Source: Chaenocephalus aceratus (lineage: Eukaryota; Chordata; Actinopteri; Perciformes; Channichthyidae). From it: a DNA stretch of 64,000 bases. The position numbers and the translations under genes are program-made. The notes beneath the pieces were generated by a model, which searched no databases, was not told where the DNA came from, and saw nothing but the letters and a program-made list of their open reading frames with translations. This document shows positions 12,778 through 22,376 of this stretch, piece after piece. The first letter of the stretch is position 1; every line of letters starts with the position of its first letter. The DNA lies in contig CM043800.1 in NCBI GenBank assembly GCA_023974075.1, positions 43,064,008 through 43,128,007 of the forward strand, given 5' to 3'.

Positions 12778-13562
12778 CGTTTTGTAAAAGATTGTCCTGC
12801 TTTTGACGGTCGGAAATGAAGTTTCACTACACTCTTTCCGTAGGTGAAATTTACTGGTTTGTTCTGATCGTTTTTTATTTCTATCTGTATATTCTCTATG
12901 TGCGTTCTTGTTACCGGTAAGTAATACGCCGGATTAAAATACTGAGTTATGGTATCGCCGAATGATCCTCTTATATCTACGGTTCTCAATAGAGGAGCAA
13001 AAGCGTCGCCCACCCTCTGATGACTGACCACACTGGTATAACAGTACAGATGTGTTGAGCCAGCATTTATATCCGCGGGGTAGGCTGCTGATTTATCATC
13101 AAATTTGAGCCACTGGTCTGGTTGTATTCCAAGCATGTAAGCGAGGGTTTTTGGAAAGCGGAAACGATATTGGGCCCCTCCTAGAAATTCGATTTTCCTG
13201 TGAATCGGACTATAGTATAAACTGACATCAGAGTCAATTTTTTTGAAGCAGGACTCGAGTTCCTCCATGAGTTGAGTTATGCTACTATAGTAACCAGCTC
13301 TAAACATATGAAGCCTTAACTTGCTATTCGGGGACATGTCGGGGGGTTTTGATTTCTTAAACCACTCAAACCATGCTGCTTCCGTAGGTAAGTTATACCA
13401 GGTGTGTGGGTATGACATTTCTGTCAGGGCAACCTGCCACGAACCATCCAAGTGTAAAGGTTGTGCCAGGTGCACCTGATAACTAGAGCTTGTATTGTTT
13501 TGAAATACATCAATGCTGGCATTAGACGGCAGCGTAATGTAGAACCCTTCATTTATCTCCAT
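12774..13562 (-). CDS. Polinton minor capsid/penton-like protein, open frame
   Basis: A complete 262-codon frame with ATG at 13562 is the only sizeable Polinton gene here that is not broken. It contains ITLPSNASIDVFQNNTSSSY, WQVALTEMSYPHTWYN and later KPVNFTYGKSVVKLHFRP. These match the single jelly-roll penton/minor-capsid family of Polintons, whose usual length is similar. The protein would sit at capsid vertices. It lies between the integrase/chromodomain and the pX-like gene with close spacing. Because its neighbours are frameshifted, it is a relic that has kept its frame by chance or recent insertion rather than part of a working element. Confidence 0.75.
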   Translation of the reverse strand: MEINEGFYITLPSNASIDVFQNNTSSSYQVHLAQPLHLDGSWQVALTEMSYPHTWYNLPTEAAWFEWFKKSKPPDMSPNSKLRLHMFRAGYYSSITQLMEELESCFKKIDSDVSLYYSPIHRKIEFLGGAQYRFRFPKTLAYMLGIQPDQWLKFDDKSAAYPADINAGSTHLYCYTSVVSHQRVGDAFAPLLRTVDIRGSFGDTITQYFNPAYYLPVTRTHIENIQIEIKNDQNKPVNFTYGKSVVKLHFRPSKAGQSFTKR

Positions 13563-13600
13563 GGCTGTAATGAAGGACTGAGCGTGGATTCTGTTTGCTT

Positions 13601-14779
13601 TTATACATCTTTTATCTCGCCTGCATCAACCCAGCTGTTGAATTTTTCGGGCCAATTATGCCAAGATACGAACATTTGTTTTTTCCCTCTCACCACACGC
13701 CTTTCTAGAATTTTCTCGACTTGAAAAGCCTCGTCATTGGCTATCTTCACTTTTTGTAACTCTTTCTCATAAAAAGTCCCCTTGATCTCTTCTCCATCAT
13801 AATCTTTGAGTTTGTAAACAGGTGGCTGCCGAGGTAAGCCTTCAGACACCGTAAATAGTTCGTCAGTATAACTCTGCTCATATTTTTATCAAATACCCCT
13901 CGCAGTTTGGATATCCTTACAAGTTCGCCCTCCTTAAAGCTCATTATGGCTGCAGCTTTTTACGCTGGCTAGAGGGGGTATACAGGTTCCGAAACACTTG
14001 AGCAGCATTTTCCTTTGTTACCTGCATTGGCGTCATTTTAATACTTCGGTGATAACTATTATTGTAACTTTCAAATTTAGTTCAGGTAAGACGTCTATAT
14101 ATCTATGAGTGTTTTTAGCTGTAAAATACCTCCACATTTTAGTTTTCAGCGTACGGTTAAATCTCTCTACCACACAGGCCTTCATGTCACTGGCTGTTGC
14201 ATAGTGTGCAATACCTCTTTTCTTCAGCAAGTTTTGAAAAACTTTATTAAAGAACTCTTTCCCCGCGTCTGTTTGTATCTTTTTAGGAATCTCGCTGTGT
14301 GTTAAAATTGTATCAAAAGCCTTGGTAACCTCAATTCCCGACTTCTTTTTTAATGCTTGAGCATAGGCTTTTTTCGAAAATACGTCAACGACTGTTAACA
14401 AATAATTAAACCCATCATTATATTCGGACAGCGACTGCATATCGCAGAGATCTGCTTGAAATTGTTGTAGCGGTCTGAGTACAAATACTCTGTTTCTTAC
14501 AAAATGCACCCGTGCCGGTTTATGCAAAGTATATGCATCTTGCTCCGATAAATATTCTCTGACTTTCTCTATATTTACTTGTTTACCCATTTCATTCTGT
14601 ACAGCTCTATGGAGTTTATCCACACCTCCTAAACTCCCTGGATTAGATGGAGTGTAATACACCTTATGCATAACACGTTTCTCAGACATGTTTCCTGTTA
14701 CAGCCCAATGAGGTAATGAGTACAACAGTTTTTTCTTACAATGCATTTTATTGATATGTATATACAACATTTCCTCCAA
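13601..14779 (-). pseudogene. Polinton integrase (DDE type) with C-terminal chromodomain, frameshifted
   Basis: The core frame (14779-14033; first internal ATG 14770) holds GSLGGVDKLHRAV, QADLCDM (first Asp), IQTDAGKEFFN (second Asp) and VVERFNRTLK (Glu), the D,D35E triad of retroviral-type integrases (the C. elegans F54H12.3-like family). After a shift near 14050, MTPMQVTKENAAQVFRNLY continues it. A further frame (13944-13747) has the SH3-like FKEGELVRISKLRGVF. Another (13849-13601) has the chromodomain with FVSWHNWPEKFNSWV. At least three frameshifts are needed to connect the pieces. The enzyme would integrate Polinton DNA with a 6-bp target duplication. Inactive as read. Confidence 0.8.
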
Positions 14780-14869
14780 AGCAGAGAATAAAAAAAAAGG
14801 AAGGACATACTATATCAAGTAACTAAAAACGAAACTTTAAACGAAAAAGTATAAAAAAAAAAATCTTTC

Positions 14870-15532
14870 CTAATGCCTGCCAGAAGGCCCAGCTGCTCTT
14901 GTAATCTTCAGTTGGGTCTCGTCGTTCTCTACAAGCTGTTCGTATAGCTTCTCGATTTTAGCCTCAAAGAGTCTGGGTGTTTCTGAGGTGTGCAGAATCG
15001 CCTCGGTAGCTCCAAAGACTCTCCTCTCCGACACATGAAGGTGGTTCTGGTGCAGAGCGTCCCGAATGGCTGGAATGAAACGAACGGTCCACAGTCTCTT
15101 TACCACTTCATCATAGTGTCGATCTAGATAGTATTCATCGGTAGGGAATAAACACTCGTGCTGCCTCTGACTGGGGTGATTGGTTTGACATCCATTACAT
15201 GTTTCTCCTTTCTGTAAAGGTACACGACTCTATCCAACAGATGAACTACAACCGCTTTTACCATGTTCAGGGAATGCCGATGTCCTAATACGTTCTGTAG
15301 CACCACCTTTGGGAGCACAAGTAGAGCATGGCATATCAATGCCTACTGCTGTTGATTCCTCTGGAGACTCGGGTGGAGGTTGAGGCATATCCAGCCACCC
15401 CGTGATATCAATGTCAGCCATAGCGCTGTCCAGATCTGGTGTCCACCATTGTAGGTGAGGATGGAGGTCCTCCGTACGTTTGCTCCAGGCTGCAAGATCG
15501 TGGGGAGAGACTTGGTTTTTTCTCTGATCCAT
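14870..15532 (-). pseudogene. Unrecognised Polinton gene, WTPDLDSAMADID family (copy A)
   Basis: The ATG at 15532 starts MDQRKNQVSPHD, followed by WTPDLDSAMADID and a Pro/Ser-rich stretch. Frameshifts near 15250-15340 and 15120 connect to a second part (15106-14870) with VKRLWTVRFIPAIRDALHQN and a charged C-terminus (FEAKIEKLYEQLVEND). I do not recognise the family. Matching N-terminal sequence occurs in Polinton fragment B at 43879, and IRDAL recurs after a frameshift near 44095, so this is a genuine gene family of these elements. It is the first gene inside the terminus and lies upstream of the integrase. A promoter-like module precedes it (15543-15640). Function unknown; a small regulatory or early protein is only a guess from position. 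Confidence 0.6.
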
Positions 15533-15542
15533 GGTTGCTGCT

Positions 15543-15640
15543 CTCTAAAATGTCCTTGAAGGGTTCTCGCTTTTACCTAATGATCTGATGAGGAAAGGTG
15601 GGGCTTATTATGTTGAGGGTAGGCGGATCCCCTTGGAGAA
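15543..15640 (-). promoter_or_regulatory. Conserved upstream module of the MDxRK gene family (copy A)
   Basis: On the minus strand the sequence directly before the ATG at 15532 contains CTCAACATAATAAGCCCCAC, then CAGATCATTAGGTAAAAG and CCTTCAAGGACA. The same order occurs before 43879, at 44548-44620 and before 45616. Conservation between copies suggests a promoter or 5'-UTR. Confidence 0.5.
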
Positions 15641-15691
15641 AAGTCTTTTAAGTCAGACCGGGGGAGAAATCCTGTTCGTTCCTTCAACCTT

Positions 15692-15800
15692 CCTTACAGA
15701 GCCCCTCCTCCAACACACGTGACCAGAAAGAGGCTGTACTCTGCCTTCCTTACAGAGCCCCTCCTCCAACACACGTGACCAGAAAGAGGCTGTACTCTGA
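15692..15800. repeat. Perfect short tandem duplication of a GC-rich block
   Basis: The block containing 'ccttccttacagagcccctc' and 'cagaaagaggctgtactctg' is present twice in a row (period about 64 bp). The inverted form of its core (ggaggaggggctctgtaagg) also occurs at 31968-31987 and, slightly changed, near 43135. Confidence 0.8.
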
Positions 15801-16009
15801 ACCCACCCACCCCTATGCCCGCATTCGCTTCTTGACTGGCGCTTCAGACGGTCGACTCGGTAAGCTGAATTGTCTGTCTTTTTTTAAATTTATTTTGAGT
15901 ATATGGTGTTACCCCATTCATTTATACAGAGGCTTTCATCATTGTGAAATTGCACATCAAGGCAGGCATCAAAAAGCTAATTAGATTAGACAACAAAAGG
16001 ACTCTGAGG

Positions 16010-16600
16010 GGAGGGGTCAAAGAGACTATCTATTCAATACATCATAAATACCTATACAACAGAGGGGGTGTATGGGGCTAATATAATTGCTGACAAATAC
16101 TCCACTCTCAGGGTCAGGGTTCAAATACATTAGCTATCTTAATTGATGCAATAAAATGGCCTGTACACAAAGGGGGGTGCCTGGGGGTAATATAATTGGG
16201 GGTAATTACTCCACTCGGGGGTCAGGGGTCAAATACCTATAACTATCTTAACTGCTACAATAAAAGGCCTATACACAAAGGGGGTGCCAGGGGCTATTAC
16301 TCCACTCGGGGGTCAGGGGTCAAATACCTATAACTATCTTAATTGCTACAATAAAAGGCATATACACAAAGGGGGTGCCAGGGGCTAGTCTAATTGGGGC
16401 AATTACTCCACTATGGGGTCTGGGGTCAAATACCTATAACTATCTTAATTGCTACAATAAAAGGCCTGTACACAAAGGGGGTGCCTGGGGCTAGTCTAAT
16501 TGGGGCAATTACTCCACTCAGGGGTCAGGGGTCAAATACCTATAACTATCTTAATTGCTGCAATAAAAGAATCACTCCGGGGGGTCTTTCACGCCAATCT
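16010..16600. repeat. Subterminal tandem repeat of Polinton A
   Basis: Units of about 90-125 bp containing 'aggggtcaaatacctataac' and 'acacaaagggggtgcc' recur five to six times. A related array in opposite orientation lies at 42415-42790 in fragment B ('aggtatttgacccctgcccc'). Confidence 0.8.
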
Positions 16601-16699
16601 GACATCAAAGGACTTAGCTCATTTGCATAAGTAGGGAGAGGTATGACCTGTCACACCACCTGTCACTTTTTTGACGAAAGGAACATCATTACTACTACT
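16600..16699 (-). repeat. Polinton A terminus (TIR)
   Basis: Read inward (minus strand) it begins AGTAGTAATGATG near 16699 and continues CTTTCGTCAAAAAAGTGACA and TATGCAAATGAGC. These align with the terminus of fragment B (AGTAGTTATAAAC, CTTTCGTCAA, AAGTGACAGGTGG, TATGCAAATGAGC). AG is the expected first dinucleotide of Polinton ends. Confidence 0.75.
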
Positions 16700-17248
16700 C
16701 CGATCCGATCGAGTGGGCGGGGCCTATGGGGATCTTCCATTTAAAGTGATGTTTAAACTCAGTTAATGGGGCTCATTCACTGGAGCTTCCACAAACAACA
16801 ACCAACATAATTATTACATTCAAATGAAGTACATTATTCAGGTTTACATTAACTGTGGATAATAACACGAATCAACATATGTATAACTAGTTTAGCTTGT
16901 TCCAGAGGTAGATAAAATAGCTAAGTGTGTTAGGTCTAACTCTGTGTGTGTTTCGCTCCGCTCACCGGTCCGTCACAGCGGGTGGAGCTGCAGGATTTCT
17001 GCTTCACACACGTTTCATACCGCTCTTTTATTGTCCTTTTCTGACACCTTAAAATACTGCCAAACTGGTGAAGCCATTTTGGCGAGCTTGTTTTGCCGCG
17101 CACAGAGAAAAGTGTCATGTATTTTACGTCATCATTTTACGTCATGCGATCGGCTCTCGCGATCGGCATTTTTAGAGAGCCCGATCGATCGGTAGAGAGT
17201 GAGTATCGGACGATATCGATCGGTGGCCGATCGATCGGAGCATCCCTA
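16700..17248. mobile_element. hAT-like MITE, left end truncated at the Polinton border
   Basis: The right end reads GATCGATCGGAGCATCCCTA (inverted TAGGGATGCTCCGATC). The left side opens CTCCGATCCGATCGAG directly at the Polinton terminus, so about 8 bp of the left end are missing. No coding sequence. The Polinton probably inserted into this element or recombined with it. Confidence 0.55.
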
Positions 17249-17730
17249 ATATGTATTCATTGATTTCTTTATGAATTATTCTCCCGCAATTTGAATTAAT
17301 CCAAAGTATTTGTTTTTATTTGCTTTTACACATTTAAAAAGAAAAGTTGAATAAAGAAGCACATTAAAACTAAAGTATCAATGTATGTCACATTTAACCA
17401 ACTACAGTGGAGTGCACCAGCTGGGCGTAAACTGGGCGTAACTCTACGTCCGTCGTAGAACCGAAGGTTAAGACCAAACTAAAGTCATGACTAGTGCAAC
17501 ACTTAGACTTAAGCCCTGTATGCGTTGCGCCCGGGTGTAACTTTTACGCCAAGTATGGAGCAGGCGTAAATCGGAAAGGTAGACTAGTATCCAACGTAAC
17601 GTAAAACAGGCAAGAAGGATAATAACGATGGCAGGGCGTCTTGTTTACATGTTTAACAATGAAAGGGCATTAAGAAGAGAAGAGTCGTCCGTGATCAAGC
17701 AAACCCACTGGACATCTATTCAGTGAACTG

Positions 17731-18712
17731 ATAGAAAGGTTTCGTTTCGGCAGACAAGCCCTTTTTGATTTAATCGAGGAGATCTCCCCTCAACTCCAGC
17801 ACGGATCAGACCGAAACGCTGCGCTCTCCCCAACCTTGCAGGTGCTGATTGCGTTCAGATTCTACGCAAACAGGGCCTTTCAAAATACTGTGGGAGACAT
17901 GATTAATGTTCATCGCACAACTGCATGTTGGGGTATAAGACAAGTTTCATTGGCCCTCCAGCACCGCCTTAGGAACTATATTCACCTACCCACACAAGAA
18001 GAAGCAGCAAAATCCAGGCTCTTTTGTTAAAATCAGGTATACCTGGTATTGTTGGATGCATCGACGGGACTCATGTTCGCATTCAGGCCCCCTCTGAACA
18101 TGAGTATTTGTATGTTAATAGAAAGGGTTACCATTCTATAAATGTTCAAATTGTGTGCAACTCGGACATGGGCATTGTCGACCTCGTTGCAAGATGGCCT
18201 GGGTCGACCCATGATGCTCGCATGCTGAGAGAGAGCGCCCTTCAACGGGAATTTGAGGCAGGTAGAGTGAATGGTCTTCTTCTCGGAGACAGTGGATACC
18301 CTCTGAAGCGCTGGCTAATGACACCTGTCATCGCAGAGAGAACTGCACAAGAGCGCAGCTATAACGACAAGCATACACAAAGGAGGAACATTGTAGAGCG
18401 CTGCATTGGAGTGCTCAAACGTAGGTTAGCAAGTTATTGTATAATATAAAAGGCCAGCCTTTTAATGTAGATATAGGCTAAATTGTTTTTTGTAGGTTTC
18501 AGTGCCTCCACAGTGAAATGCGAATGCACCCTGAGCGCGTCTGCTTGATCATTGCTGCCACTGCGGTGCTGCACAACATCTGGGTGAAAAAGAGAATCCC
18601 CCTTCAAGGAGAATTGGCACTGGAGGCGGATGAGAACCCTGTGGCTCCTGCTGGCATCCGTGAAGATATCGGTGGACGATTTACCCGCAATCATATAATA
18701 AACAACCTATAG
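17731..18712 (+). pseudogene. Harbinger transposase (HARBI1-like, DDE_Tnp_4)
   Basis: The frame opens around 17731, where the other copy has ATG but this one reads ATA. It contains an N-terminal helix-turn-helix region (RNAALSPTLQVLIALRFYA), GCIDGTHV (first Asp), ARWPGSTHDARML, LLLGDSGYPL (second Asp) and RRNIVERCIGVLKRR (Glu). An intron with GT at about 18421 and AG near 18497 leads to a final exon with HPERVCLIIAATAVLHNI, ending at 18712. A 5-bp deletion near 18018 relative to copy 2 shifts the frame and truncates the product. All three catalytic residues are otherwise present. It would cut and paste the element with a 3-bp target duplication. Confidence 0.85.
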
Positions 18713-18796
18713 ACCTATATATTTGTAATATGAACGCTGTTTTTTTGCAATTGCATTTCAATAAGCTCCCTTTGTGACCACATATTTTCATTAGGC

Positions 18797-18952
18797 CTAT
18801 TTATTCAAAGAACACAAGAACATTAAATAACAACATTTTGGAGAACTATTAACATGAAATCGAGATAAAAAAACAAGTACAACATATATTTCAATTAATG
18901 TTCTAATCTCTCTATCAGTAAAATTGGTTTTTCTCTTCTTTCCGTTATCCAT
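18797..18952 (-). pseudogene. Harbinger Myb-like accessory protein, N-terminal remnant
   Basis: A short frame from ATG 18952 reads MDNGKKRKTNFTDREIRTLI, which resembles the first helix of the Myb/SANT-like protein that Harbinger elements encode beside the transposase. It diverges from copy 2 (53579-53713) after residue 28 and ends at 18797. Such proteins help import and target the transposase. Only the beginning of the domain is left, and it is convergent with the transposase gene. Confidence 0.5.
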
Positions 18953-19532
18953 ATTCGTTATTCAATTCTTAGCTTGCTCTGAATGGAGGACTTCGAGGGT
19001 TAAATTATATAGACTTGTGTTGCTTGGCAACAATTATTGTTTCGCGTGTATTCACATGGACGCGCATCTTAAGACCAGGCGCAGCTACGCCCGAGACTAG
19101 TCAGGCTTGGTGCACTCGGTTAAATTCGAATCACTAAGTCGGACGTAGCTAAGCCCTACTTTTTTACGCCCAGCTGGTGCACTCCACTCCTAGTGCCCAC
19201 ATGGATGGGTCAAATTTAAATCAGTACATTAAATGGCATATTATTCAATTATAAAATATATTTATTTGGTAGGTTTGCTCTTCCGAAATACATTTTAATT
19301 ATTATAATAAAGTACATGTGTCTAATAAACGTACATACTTGTACTTAAATAAGATACGCATGCAGTACTTTAACTTGTAATGGAGTATTTTCACAGTGTG
19401 GTGTTTGTACTTTTCCTTCAGGATCTGCTACCTGCAGCAAGTGCTGATAAAGGGTCTCTAAAGTGTTATTAATGTGATAATAAAGTGATACCGAAGAGTG
19501 TAAAGTGTTAATTAAGGGTAAAGGGAACAGAC

Positions 19533-19725
19533 CTGCTCTGTGGATCCGAAGCTGAGGCTGTAAAACAGCGTCCAGTAGCTTCTGGAGTCTCTTGTTCTCC
19601 TCTTTGGAAAGAGACAGCTCCTCCTCGAGCTCTGCTATTGTTTGTTCAAACAGAGCAAATGTCTCTTCATTAGCAGCAGTGAGTCGCTGCTTCTTCAACG
19701 ACAGCAGCATTTGGACTTTACTCAT
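19533..19725 (-). CDS. C2H2 zinc-finger gene copy 1, first coding exon
   Basis: ATG at 19725 opens MSKVQMLLSLKKQRLTAANE and continues through an acidic coiled-coil stretch (TIAELEEELSLSKEENKRLQ) to QLRIHRAG. Splice donor CAG|GTCTGT follows at 19533/19532. This is the standard first exon of a large fish zinc-finger family; its helical region probably mediates dimerisation. An in-frame ATG upstream would add a short leader, but the MSKVQ start is the family standard. The matching finger exon in the same orientation is 8165-9628, which is broken, so a full protein is unlikely. The exon itself is intact. Confidence 0.8.
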
Positions 19726-20026
19726 GTTTCCTAGATCACCTTTTCCTGCAGACTCCGTTAAACACACCGTTTTCTCTGCATCAAACTCTCAATCTGACTA
19801 GTGTTGCTAACGTGTTTCCAGCTAGCATGCTAAGCTAGCTCCTGTAGTCCGAGGTAAACGCTCCAGAAGAAAGAGCACACAGTCCATTCGGAGGTTTATC
19901 CAGACACACAGATGATGGATCAGTAGAGCTGGAGCTCACACACACTTTCTCAGGAACACACAGAGAGAGAGACCGTAGCGACGAGACGTCGCGTGGATCC
20001 AGGTTCTTCAGGTTGTTGTTGTTCTT

Positions 20027-20290
20027 TCTTCTTCTTCTTCTTCTTCTTCTTCTTCTTCTTTCTTCTTCTTCTTCTTCTTCTTCTTCTTCTTCTTCTCTTC
20101 TTCTTCTTTCTTCTTCGTCTTCTTCTTCTTCTTCTTCTTGTCTCTTTCTTCTTCTTCGCTTGGTGGCGGATTGCAAACAGCTTTAATGTGCATACCGCCA
20201 CCTACTGTACAAGAGAGTGTATCACCATACATCCTATCAGCACTTGTGGAATTATACCATTGTGTTTTTACGTTGTTTTAAATTCTTATT
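20027..20290 (-). repeat. LINE 3' end with expanded GAA/TTC tail
   Basis: Minus-strand sequence ends with 'gcaatccgccaagcgaagaa' and passes into a long GAA repeat (20027-20170 on the plus strand as TTC). The same LINE end sits at the same place upstream of exon 1 in copies 2 and 3, with much shorter tails (about 36-45 bp). The repeat is therefore the LINE tail, expanded in copy 1. Confidence 0.7.
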
Positions 20291-20995
20291 GCCGTACACT
20301 TGGTTTACGGAAGTTGAGATGTTTCTCGGTTGTGATTGGTTGTTCCTCGTCACATGACGAGCGGTGCGCGCTGCTGCAGTGCACGTCTCCATTGAAACCA
20401 ATGGAAACGGGCTCGCAACGCTGATGTGCATGGCTCCATACAAAGTTGTACTCATTGCATTAGTATAGGCTACTGTAGCTTTTTACACTGGAGGTGCCCA
20501 TCTCGGCCGAAGTCGGTTCATATTAACCTAAAGGTACATAATTAAAGTGTAAAAGTCGCCTTTAAGGAGCAGAACATTTTTGTATTTGTGTGTGAATAAT
20601 GAAATAATTTCAAATATGTTTTTCTGTAATAGGTAATTGGTGTGGAGAAGATTTACCTCGGCCTTCCTTTGAACATTGTTCCAAAGGCTCTGTAGTAAAT
20701 GGTGAGTATTCAAATGTTTTGTGTGATTTACTTGACTGACTTAAACGTCATCTTTAACTAATTGAAAAAGGTATTAGTCTGACCATTTCTGAATATTTAT
20801 TCATAACATTTACATACTGCAAATATTGCAGGGATATACACATTTTCTGATTTATTAGGCAAAAGTTATTCAGAAAGTAAGTGGCAAAAGCCAAACATTC
20901 TGTGATAAAGCCTCCTTCACAAAAGTGATAATGCTTTGTTTGTTGAAATGGCTATGAGGGTGTTTCTTATATGTAGTCTTATATTACAGTAATAC
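20291..20995. other. No recognisable gene
   Basis: Upstream flank of zinc-finger copy 1. A CG-containing stretch at 20330-20420 (cacatgacgagcggtgcgcg) could be promoter-like, but I see no conserved element or coding frame. Confidence 0.4.
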
Positions 20996-21045
20996 TTATT
21001 TGAAGTCGCTTTGGAAAAAAACGTAAACTAAATTAAATGTAATGT
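20996..21045 (+). repeat. SINE/LINE 3' tail fragment
   Basis: Contains 'gaagtcgctttggaaaaaaa' and 'aaattaaatgtaatgtag', the tail typical of fish V-SINE-like elements; a related tail in opposite orientation is at 54841-54895. Confidence 0.5.
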
Positions 21046-21083
21046 AGTCTAACCTGGTTGTTCGTACTTGATATAAAAAGTTA

Positions 21084-21294
21084 TTCTCACTATAAAACCA
21101 AAACAGGAGTAATGTGGTCCCTTGTCCGTGCTCTGGGCAATACATTTTGAATCAGCTGAAGCAACTTAACTGAGTTTTTGGTACACCCTGATAATAAAGA
21201 GTTACAATAAGCTAGCCTTGAAGTAACAAATGCATGGACTAGTTTCTCTGCATCGTTTTGAGGCAAGCACACAACTACAATCATAACATCATTA
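21084..21294 (-). pseudogene. L2 reverse transcriptase C-terminal fragment
   Basis: The minus-strand frame contains [40 protein letters not shown] and [10 protein letters not shown]. It closely matches the C-terminal part of the LINE at 28522-31569 ([20 protein letters not shown]). Only about 65 residues remain, with no flanking LINE sequence of comparable length, so this is a small relic with no expected function. Confidence 0.75.
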
Positions 21295-21705
21295 GGAAAT
21301 TATTTCATGATTTTTACGACTGTGATATTTAGTTTTCTTTGATAAATGCGGAGTTTAAGCGCATAACAACCCTGCCCCTCCAATCAAGAGTTCTCTCTCA
21401 GCTGGATGTGCTATCTGACAAACTTCGGAAGATTTTTGAGTAGAGGAGGACAGATAGGCTAGCGTCTGAACTGTATTATGTCAAACATGACTCAAGTAAG
21501 AATTCATTTTAAGGACATGATACATCGAGTCAATAGTGTACACATTTCATTGAGCAAAACAGATTCTTTCTTTTCTTATTCACCTTCACTTCGGTTGATG
21601 ATGTCGATTCAGGCCGGGATTGTCTTCTCAAGGGGCTGTGTGTGCACCTCAATGAGAGAGTTTGTGGTCAGTAGAAGTAATATTTGACTTTTTGATTTTT
21701 TTGTT

Positions 21706-21771
21706 GGGCGTTAAAATATGTATTTATTGAAACATCATGTGATGTTTCAATAAATACATATTTTAACGCCC
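21706..21771. repeat. Perfect 32-bp-arm palindrome
   Basis: The left arm 21706-21737 (gggcgttaaaatatg... aaacatca) is the exact reverse complement of 21740-21771, with a 2-nt loop. T- and A-rich runs extend the symmetry. The following 'agtatatagccaaaagtatg' resembles the end of a mariner/Tc1-type MITE, so this may be a transposon end. Confidence 0.85.
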
Positions 21772-22054
21772 AAAAAAAAAAAGTATATAGCCAAAAGTAT
21801 GTGAACATCCCTGTTTTTTGTTTAATAGCCAGACTACACTGAAAAGCTAGAGGGCTTTTAATTTAAAACGGATACAGGAAAAATGAAACATTCTTTATCA
21901 GGTCAGACAGGAGTATATCAGATAACAAGGAGGCTTAAAAGTACTGAAATCTGACCAAATGTATTTGTTAAACACCGGGACTTAGTAATGGGTATATATA
22001 TGTATTGATTTGTTAGATCTCACTCTGTTCCTTTTGTGACTGTGCGCTCTGCAG

Positions 22055-22376
22055 GCAGAAGATGAAGACGTCATTCTGCGGTCCATTCAGGGGATTACAG
22101 TGGGACTTTATGTCGTCAAACACAATTCCACCATGAGACCAGAGGACAGATGAGACCAGAGGACAGATTGTCCTGGAAGGCCAACAGGTACTAACTGATG
22201 TGGACAACATTGCATTAGCTGCTACCATGTTATTTGGACTAATGTATGCAATGAACCTGAACTACCCCCCTAAACTGAAGTGCACGTTCAAAGTGCTCCA
22301 GCAAATGTTAATGGGGCTAGACGGCAACATGCTCTCCAAGAAAGCCCAAGCGTTTAAAAATAAACTGTTTGAGTGA
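22055..22376 (+). pseudogene. SAMD3-like protein, C-terminal exon
   Basis: A polypyrimidine tract and acceptor (gcgctctgcag) precede 22055. The exon reads AEDEDVILRSIQGITVGLYV, then IVLEGQQVLTDVDNIALAAT, MLFGLMYAMNLNYPPKLKC and KKAQAFKNKLFE before a TGA at 22374. This resembles the C-terminal part of proteins annotated in fish as SAMD3-like. A 17-bp tandem duplication (gagaccagaggacagat, about 22133-22166) shifts the frame in the middle. Poly(A) signals (attaaa at about 22699, aataaa at about 22849) follow. No other exon of the gene was found upstream, so this is a gene fragment or a retained piece of a degraded copy. Confidence 0.55.

Larger units (their letters stand above)
12093..16699 (-). 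mobile_element. Polinton/Maverick fragment A, including one terminus
   Basis: On the minus strand from the terminus at about 16699 come subterminal tandem repeats, an unrecognised gene, an integrase with C-terminal chromodomain, a minor capsid/penton-like gene, a pX-like gene and the start of the major capsid gene. This order and these products are specific to Polintons (adintovirus-like integrating elements). Polymerase B, ATPase and protease genes are absent; the element is cut at 12092 by a LINE end. Most genes carry frameshifts. The terminus resembles that of fragment B at 42236. Confidence 0.85.
17406..19188 (+). mobile_element. PIF/Harbinger DNA transposon 1
   Basis: The ends read AGTGGAGTGCACCAGCTGGG and the inverse at 19188. 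Inside are a HARBI1-like transposase (plus strand) and the start of a Myb-like accessory gene (minus strand), the usual two-gene layout of Harbinger elements. A second copy in opposite orientation is at 53340-56963. Confidence 0.85.

Noticed and set aside
20008..20424. Phe/Leu- or Lys/Glu-rich frames around 20 kb
   Set aside because: Produced by the TTC/GAA repeat, a LINE tail.
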